Shown one piece after another: positions 57,878-64,000 of a DNA stretch of 64,000 bases; within the stretch, counting starts at the first letter, position 1, and each line of letters opens with the position of its first letter. A program made the position numbers and the translations under genes. The notes under the pieces are model-generated. The model saw only the letters and a program-made list of their open reading frames with translations. It was not told the origin of the DNA and made no database searches. Source of the DNA: Doryteuthis pealeii (Eukaryota > Mollusca > Cephalopoda > Myopsida > Loliginidae); the NCBI GenBank assembly GCA_023376005.1, contig CM042150.1, positions 76,720,912 to 76,784,911 on the forward strand, given 5' to 3'.

Positions 57878-57963
<86 letters not shown>
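57878..57963. repeat. (TA)n(TG)n(TA)n microsatellite
   Basis: Symmetric TA-TG-TA compound array. Confidence 0.96.
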
Positions 57964-57966
<3 letters not shown>

Positions 57967-58371
57967 CATAAACTTGTTTTTCATGACTAAGTTTCACATT
58001 GACTTTATACAAATAATGATGATAGACATTTTTAAACCTCAAGTTCAATAATTCAAAGCTGCCATCAAGAATTATTTTAGAGAATAAAATGAAAATACTG
58101 TCTATAGTTTTGAGGAGAGTCATTAACACAAAGAATTATTTAAAAAATAGAAATCTCCTTCACTATTGTTAACAGACAAAAAATAATAAATGAACATTAA
58201 TGTGGCCATAAGACTGCAAGTTCCCCACTCCTACACTTATGCAAAATAATAGCTGAGTTTTGGAATAAGACCACCTTCTTTGATTTTTTAGTTTTTTTAA
58301 AGATTTTCTTCAGATTATTATATTTTTAAACTAAGATTCAGATTATACTATTAAGAAAAACATATTGTGGG

Positions 58372-58689
58372 TGTAGAAGTTATCCTCCAGATATAGAAAC
58401 AATATGATATTGGCAGGATCATTACTGTCCTTCCAGATTGTCAATACCAAATCAGGGCCGATGGATCAGGAAGAGTCACTCTCAGGAATCGCCGCTTCTT
58501 GAGGAAGTGGGAGGCCAAAGCAAAACCCACCCCAATGCCAAGTGCAATGCCTGAACTTACAAGCCCTGCAAGGACTGTATTTAAGTTACAGCTTGCCTGT
58601 TGTTCTCGTCTGCTAACTCGATGGTAGTTAGAACCCCACTGCGATGGAGAGTATCATATTGTTTCTATATCTGGAGGATAACTTCTACA
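58372..58689. repeat. Perfect 38-bp inverted repeat enclosing a 242-bp GC-richer insert
   Basis: The left arm 58372-58409 and right arm 58652-58689 are exact reverse complements over all 38 bases (they begin TGTAGAAGTTATCC and end AATATGATA). The insert is visibly richer in G+C than the flanks and carries a minus-strand open frame (58441-58653). Perfect arms imply a recent event. No target duplication was recognised. It could be a foldback or MITE with captured sequence, a template-switch insertion, or an assembly artefact. Confidence 0.9.
58441..58653 (-). other. Membrane-anchor open frame inside the inverted repeat
   Basis: 70 sense codons on the minus strand between stops, no ATG at the start. 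It begins YSPSQWGSNYHRVSRRE, followed by QQASCN, then a hydrophobic helix (TVLAGLVSSGIALGIGVGFAL), then ASHFLKKRRFLRVTLPDPSA and LIWY before TGA. The layout (hydrophilic, one helix with small residues, KKRR stop-transfer, short cytosolic tail) fits the C-terminus of a type I membrane protein. A possible acceptor CATCGCAG precedes the Trp-Gly codons. I do not recognise the gene. Its codon mix is unlike the AT-rich background, so a captured terminal exon or cDNA piece is likely. Confidence 0.42.
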
Positions 58690-58784
58690 GTGGGAAGCAG
58701 TTTTTGAAAGAGAATACTAAAATCTGAGACCAAAGTCAGAAATGATTTTAGCATGAACATACTTAGTAAAACCATCAGTTCTCA

Positions 58785-58945
58785 ACTCCTCATCTAGATA
58801 TGGGTAAATAGTAGAGCAGGCTGTGTTATTTAGCCTTGGTTAGGATACCAGTCTAGGAGAAGTAAAACTGTAAATTAAAACCAGCTTAAAAATTGACCTT
58901 AAGTTGCCTGCTGCTTGTGGTGGAGGGGTTGGATAAATGCAATGT
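58785..58945 (+). repeat. Family A SINE-like repeat, 3' part
   Basis: Has 'ctagatatgggtaaatagtag', 'agccttggttaggatacc', 'cttaaaaattgaccttaag' and 'ttggataaatgcaatg'. It lies 100 bp right of the perfect inverted repeat. Confidence 0.7.
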
Positions 58946-60169
58946 TTCCATTCAATTTGGGGATTCAATTTTCAATGTATGAAATGAAAAAGGTGAAATG
59001 AAAACTTGGTAAATTAACATTTGAAAACATTTTTTGTTCAGATTCAAAATCTTTGTAGTTTATCATTTAATAATTAGAAGAAATATTTTGCAAAAATACA
59101 ATATTAGAGTGTGTGGGTGCTGATTGGAAAACTCTGCCCAAAACATTTCTTTTCAAGCTAACAAGTAGGGATTACATTGTAAGGAGTGAAATTCTATTTC
59201 TCTTTGACAGAAAACTTCTGGGAATCTGCCCAGTAATCTCAGTGAAATCTCATTTGAAATGTCATTTTTCAAATGATCAGCATGTTGTTTTTTAGAGAAA
59301 CTGGCAAACTGCTCTAGTGTAAGCAATGAATGTCAACTTAATGTGTATAGTGCCAGTGTATCTAGTGCCAATGCAAAGAGAATCATTGCCAGGTGATAGA
59401 AAAGAGAACTGAAAATCTTCTATTCTCTTTGTCTTTTAGTTGTTCTTTTTGGCAAATGTTTTTAGGAGTTGTAAACATTGTTTCAAAGGATTTAAAAAAA
59501 AAAACAACATGAAACAATTAAGAAATCACTTCGGAAAGGTAAAATAAATTTGTTTGAAGGTTTTTATTCATGAACCACTATTGTAATAAATACTCTGTTG
59601 GTTTTGATAGCTTAAAGATTTTGAAGGTACTACACAATCCATGACCCAATTGGGTTCCCTTAGTAAAAGTGGCTCATGATAATTGTCAAATAGTGCCAAA
59701 ATAATGATAATGGAATTGTCTGTTTTTTCCTGTAAATAATGTCTGACAAAACCTTGGGGGAGAGAGAAACAATGAGATCTCTCCTGACATGTTAATTCAA
59801 TCTATAATTGCAAATTACTCTGTTTGACTTGCATCTTTACTTAGTAAACCCTTTTCCCTATCCCTAATACTCATATTTCTTCCTATTATTTCTCTGTTAA
59901 CTCTGATATTAGAACAATAATATGCATGGTTCAATTTAAACTATTTTAACACACTTGATAATGGTTCAGAGGAGAACTGAAAGTACTCGGAAAGCAAATG
60001 ATAACTCTTTTGGATGTTTTATAAATTCTTTTCAAGATGACAACATTAGGAAAATTGTTAGAACGATTAAAATCAAAAATAAAAACTTCAGAACAACTTG
60101 GATTCTGTTGTTTCAACAAAATTTTTTGAATAATAGATTACTATTTTTCATGTCTTCTCCATTTTGAGG
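58946..60169. other. No gene recognised
   Basis: AT-rich. A 60-codon frame at 59113-59295 (+) has no recognisable domain. Confidence 0.5.
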
Positions 60170-60395
60170 CACATAATGGTTGTTGTAGGAAATGTTGTAG
60201 GAGTTCAAATTCTGTACAAGGCTATTTGCATTTCACATAGTACTAATACCCTTGGAAAAGGTATGCATACAATTATTCTCCCTGGACTCTTTAACTTTAG
60301 TTAGGCAAAGAATCTAGGAGAAGGAAAGCTCTGAATTCAAATAAATTAAACTTTGCTTAATAAATTGACTTTGTGTCACATCCTACTCATGTTAT
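60170..60395 (+). repeat. Family A SINE-like repeat
   Basis: Has 'cataatggttgttgtaggaaat', 'gagttcaaattctg', 'gcatttcacatagtactaat', 'acccttggaaaaggtatgc', 'tctttaactttagttagg' and 'aaattgactttgtgtcacatcc'. Confidence 0.74.
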
Positions 60396-60991
60396 AGGTC
60401 GGTAAATATACATATATATTCCATATGTCTGTATGTTCAAATTAATTGTCTGTTGGTTATTGTTGGAATTTATGGGACTGTAATAAATTTTCTGCAGTCC
60501 TTAATTGTTTTGTTATCCAACAGTTCAATTCCTTCTGTTGTCACAAGATGTTGCTAGTACTTTGCTAATATTGTTAATTTTTATTTTAAAAAGTTTCCTT
60601 TGCATTCTTAATTGTTTAATCAATCTCTTGTCATTTTTGATGGCATGGGTGATATGAATATAAAGTTATATGGAGAGAAATCAAGATGAACAATAAATAG
60701 TTTTTGTGTAAAATGAATGTGAAGAGAAAACGAGCAAATAAAAGCATAGAAAAATAAACATTAAATGAAGAATTAAAGGAAAGAGAAGAAGGGAAGGAGA
60801 TTTGAATAAGGAAACAAAGCAGAAAATAAGAAAATATTTAAAAATAAATGAAGATAAGCAAGTACAAACACTGGAGACAAAATATGCTCGAAATAAAAGT
60901 AAGGAAAGAAAAGGAAATTGTAAAAAATGAATATTAAATAAATAAGTGAAGGAAAGAGGGGGAGAAGAAGATTTAAACAAAGGGAAAAAGC

Positions 60992-61051
60992 AGAAGAAGA
61001 AGAAGAAGAAGAAGAAGAAGAAGAAGAAGAAGAAGAAGAAGAAGAAGAAGA
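60992..61051. repeat. (AAG)n microsatellite
   Basis: Twenty AAG units in a longer purine-rich stretch (60715-61245). The polyserine and polyleucine open frames on the minus strand are its shadows. Confidence 0.97.
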
Positions 61052-61245
61052 AAAAGATTTAAAAAAAGAAGATGGAGGAGATAAGTACAAACAAAAATGA
61101 AACATAAAATCTGTGAGGAAAGAGAGGTAAGTGCCAAATTAGAATAAAGTGAAAAGTGAAAATTAAGGTAACTTAGATATGAAGAAACAAAATTTGAAAA
61201 TGAAGGAAAGAAAGAAAGAAAAATTGATTGAAAGGAAAAATTCCT

Positions 61246-62257
61246 TGAAGCCATTCTCTAATAATTCTCCCAACAGCTTGATGACTGAATGGCAAAAGAA
61301 ACAAAATTCTATTAAAAAATTGTTGCTAAAGAACATTCTATAATTTAAGACAATGGAGAAAATAGAGATTTTTAAAAAATTCCTAATTAGAGAGTTTAAA
61401 ATATGTGTCTAGTGCTACTTTTCATTTTTAGTACAGTGCATTTGGTGCAAAACCTACTGAACAGCTCTACCTTAAACTAAGGGAGATTTGATTTGAGATG
61501 TTTCATTATGAAAATAAATTATAACATATAAAATTAAAGAAAAAAAATTGAGTAGTGAACAAAAAATTATTCTAAAATTTGATGCCGAACAAGGATTGGC
61601 AAGGCAGATTCATTGGCTAAATCTGTCCTTTTCAAAAATATGGACCTCAATTTTTTTTGCCTAAAACCAGAAATTGAATAGAGTTAAAAACTGGAGAGTA
61701 AAGAGAGTTCCACATGGGAATTACTCTAATAAAAAGAAATGATGGTGAATATTTTTATTGCAGAAGAGAAGAAAGATGAAATGGGTGGTTGGTCGATGGA
61801 TTGGATCTATTAAAGGAATTAAAAAAAGTGATATCATGTTTATTCAGCATTTCATAGACACAATTCCTGGCAATATGTCTTTTTTCAAGAGATTCTTATT
61901 TGAAATCCAGTGAGTGAACTTGTCCAATTTTATGCACACTTTGTTTATACATAAAACCAAAAATAAATACACAATCCTCAAATGTCTTTCCTATTTTTCC
62001 TATAAAAAGCCTGGAAATGTTGATGGTTTCTTTGCATGAGAATACAAATTTACAATGAATGTTATTTATTGTTCAGTATCACAACTTAATTATGTGCTCA
62101 GAACATCAACAACATCAACTTTTTTCCCTCTTTTCAAGTTCAATAATGAATTACAGACAGGCATGTAACTATTGATATATATTTACAAATGTAATTCATG
62201 AAAGGGATAACAATTTTATTTTTATTTTAATGAAATGATCTAACATTCATTTGAGGA
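61246..62257. other. No gene recognised
   Basis: AT-rich sequence with stops in all frames. Nothing identifiable. Confidence 0.55.
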
Positions 62258-62675
62258 TATTACCATAGCAGTATCACTGCTACTGTATGGCTGCACCACT
62301 TGGAATAACAACACTTAGGGAAAAAGCTAGATGAGAGCTACACAAAGATGCTACATCCTGTCTTGAACAAATCTTGGAAGTCGCACCCCAGTAAAAAGTA
62401 GCTGTATGGCCAATTGGCCTCTATCACATAAACCATCAGAGTCAGACAAAAAAGACATGCTTGACACTGTTGGAGAAGCAAAGATGAACTCATAAGCAAC
62501 GTTCTCCTGTAGACACCTACACATGGACACATCAGTGTAGGCCAACTAGCAAAGCTTATAAAAATCAACTGTACAGTTTTTGTATGCTATCTGAGGTGAT
62601 GACCACTAAGGATGGTTAGAGAGAAAAAATCATGGATATTCATACTGCCAGTGCAACCTGATGATGATGATGAAG
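62258..62675 (-). repeat. Family C dispersed repeat, inverted
   Basis: The plus strand reads 'aaaaagctagatgagagctac', 'gtatggccaattggcctc', 'gatgaactcataagcaacg', 'tagacacctacacatggac' and 'ctgccagtgcaacctgatg', ending at a short GAT run. This is a full-length antisense copy. Confidence 0.78.
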
Positions 62676-63450
62676 GATGTCAGATTTTAGGTTGAAAAGA
62701 ATACCTACTCGTCTGGTTTACTAGAGTATTTCTAAAAGTTATTGAGTGATTTTATAATATTTCTTCTTTCATTTCTTATTTAATATCAAGCTGAATAATT
62801 TTATAAGTTTATCAGCTTTAGAAGTGGTGATGAATATTTACTTTATCCATGGAAATAAAATCTTAAAGTGCCAACTAATGCTAGCAATAGTTTACAAACT
62901 TTCAGAAGGAGAACTATATCCTTACATTACTCTCATTCTGGACAGCCAATATCAATTGTTAATAAAGCCATCCAAAAGATAATTGAAGAAAATCCAACAC
63001 AAAGGAATGGATGAATGAATGAAACTAGTGTTTGACATATTCATTTCAAATACTGAATACTGAAAGGCTCTGTTGCACTGGGAATTCTTTGATACTTGGG
63101 GATCTAGTATAAATGTCAGATCCACACAAAAAATGGAGCACTGATTGCATATTTGGGCAGTCTCCTCCTCATAGCATGATAACAATTATTGATATCATAC
63201 AGAATGGTCTGATTGTTAAGGGACTCTTTTTTATCTCTTTCCTCTTTCACTGGCATATTTTATTTAGTTTGTCTCTTTTCTCTATTATTACTTCCATGGA
63301 AGGTATTCAGATAAGTTTCATGATTAGTGACACAGCATACTTTCTTGATGAAAGTTCCACTCAAATAGCTTCTTCCCGAAGAACAACCAAATTGTTCAGT
63401 AATTATGAGAGGCTCCAAAATACTGAGAATATTTTCTGTTTTTTGTTAAA
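62676..63450. other. No gene recognised; flank of the RPL37 retrocopy
   Basis: 'gaatggatgaatgaatgaaactagtg' followed by 'atttcaaatactgaatactg' (63004-63062) resembles 19155-19212, suggesting another minor dispersed repeat. A 113-codon frame (63113-63454, +) is not recognisable and ends at the retrocopy start. Confidence 0.45.
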
Positions 63451-63730
63451 ATGACGAAGGGAACATCCAGTTTTGGTAAGAGGAATGACAAGTTCCACAT
63501 TCATTGCCTGATGTGTGGACATCCTTCATTCCATATCTATAAAAAATGTGCATCTTGTAGCTACCCATAAAAGGAAATACAACTAGAGCATCAAATCCAG
63601 AAAGAGAACAACTGGTACTGGATGTATGAAGCACTTAAAACTTGTATACACAAGATTTAAAAATAGTTTCAGAGAAGGACCAGTAGCCAAACCCTGCATG
63701 ACCCCATCAGCTGCTGTAGCAACAAAATAA
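63451..63730 (+). pseudogene. RPL37: Processed pseudogene of ribosomal protein L37 (eL37)
   Basis: Starting at ATG 63451 the frame reads [20 protein letters not shown], then [19 protein letters not shown], keeping the four zinc-ribbon cysteines (C..C and C..C). A frame change and a TAG in place of the conserved Trp follow at the YNW position. Then [34 protein letters not shown] and a Lys-poor tail end at TAA 63730. Length matches the usual ~93-97 residue protein. L37 is a zinc-binding protein of the large ribosomal subunit. No introns interrupt it, although animal RPL37 genes have them, so this is a retroposed copy. No poly(A) tract remains, but AATAAA lies about 20 bp downstream. Confidence 0.92.
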
Positions 63731-64000
63731 GCTATCCATGAACTTTCTTATAATAAAAGTCCTTCTATAAAACAGCATAGGTCAACAAACCATGTTTTAA
63801 AAAGTTTTGTCTGTAAATAATCAAGAAAATAAGTTTGTAATGAGAATAGAAATGTTTTTATATTTTCAAGAGTATTATTATCACTTCCAAGCCTAATATT
63901 TCACATGAATCCAATGCAAAAATATGAAAAACCACAAACCTTTTTCTAAACCACAAACCTCAACTCAAAGACACAAAAATGATAATTCCAAATTTATTTT

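Noticed and set aside
60681..61254. Three minus-strand frames with polyserine, polyleucine and Phe-rich stretches
   Set aside because: All derive from the AAG microsatellite and its purine-rich surroundings.
63446..63634. 62-codon minus-strand frame
   Set aside because: Antisense shadow of the RPL37 pseudogene.
1..64000. CRISPR arrays, operons, phage or bacterial systems
   Set aside because: No spaced direct repeats of the right form, no ribosome binding sites and no prokaryotic gene layout. All tandem repeats seen are eukaryotic micro- or minisatellites.

Overview
This is a eukaryotic, strongly AT-rich, gene-poor window. It is packed with dinucleotide microsatellites (TA, CA/TG, TC), short interspersed repeats and decayed transposons. 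I infer a lophotrochozoan, most likely a cephalopod mollusc such as an octopus. The reasons are one Cys-loop receptor exon of a type I associate with protostome (mollusc/annelid) orphan channels, many tRNA-headed SINE-like repeats, abundant long TA/CA arrays, and a mix of mariner, hAT, Penelope-like and non-LTR remnants. The species assignment is inference. I see no bacterial-style gene organisation, CRISPR array or intact non-coding RNA gene.

The only host exon I can defend well is 24852-25007 (+). It has a polypyrimidine tract and AG in front, GTAAGT behind, and 52 in-phase codons covering the end of M1, all of M2 and the start of M3 of a pentameric ligand-gated ion channel. The rest of the window would then largely be intron or flank of that gene. 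No other exon of it was recognised here. Two short hydrophobic terminal-exon candidates on the minus strand (21843-22055 and 44153-44285) are weaker and share a Met-Asn-Pro-Leu-Asp motif.

Mobile DNA, left to right: a broken non-LTR reverse transcriptase (about 1958-2715, -); Penelope-like endonuclease remains (4296-4508, +) with a nearby duplicated flank; a LINE C-terminal fragment (22285-22488, +); a foldback element (26412-26715); a pair of structured GC-richer repeats (26938-27165 and 29211-29434); a mariner helix-turn-helix fragment (27480-27725, +); a complete deletion-derivative hAT element with an exact 8-bp target duplication (29678-30237); a 140-bp MITE (32325-32464); a full-length but dead mariner transposase (52185-53143, -); a zinc-finger fragment (53551-53753, -); a 38-bp perfect inverted repeat enclosing a membrane-anchor ORF (58372-58689); and a processed pseudogene of ribosomal protein L37 (63451-63730, +).

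At least four dispersed repeat families recur. Family A is SINE-like, with about 17 copies including a tandem dimer at 9225-9860. Family D is a tRNA-headed SINE ending in a TTACTTACTTTA-like tail. Family C is about 400 bp long with four copies. Family E carries a 'tggcatatcaac' signature. Degenerate minisatellites lie at 16785-17090 and 30470-31045. Almost all long open frames over microsatellites are artefacts of simple repeats.
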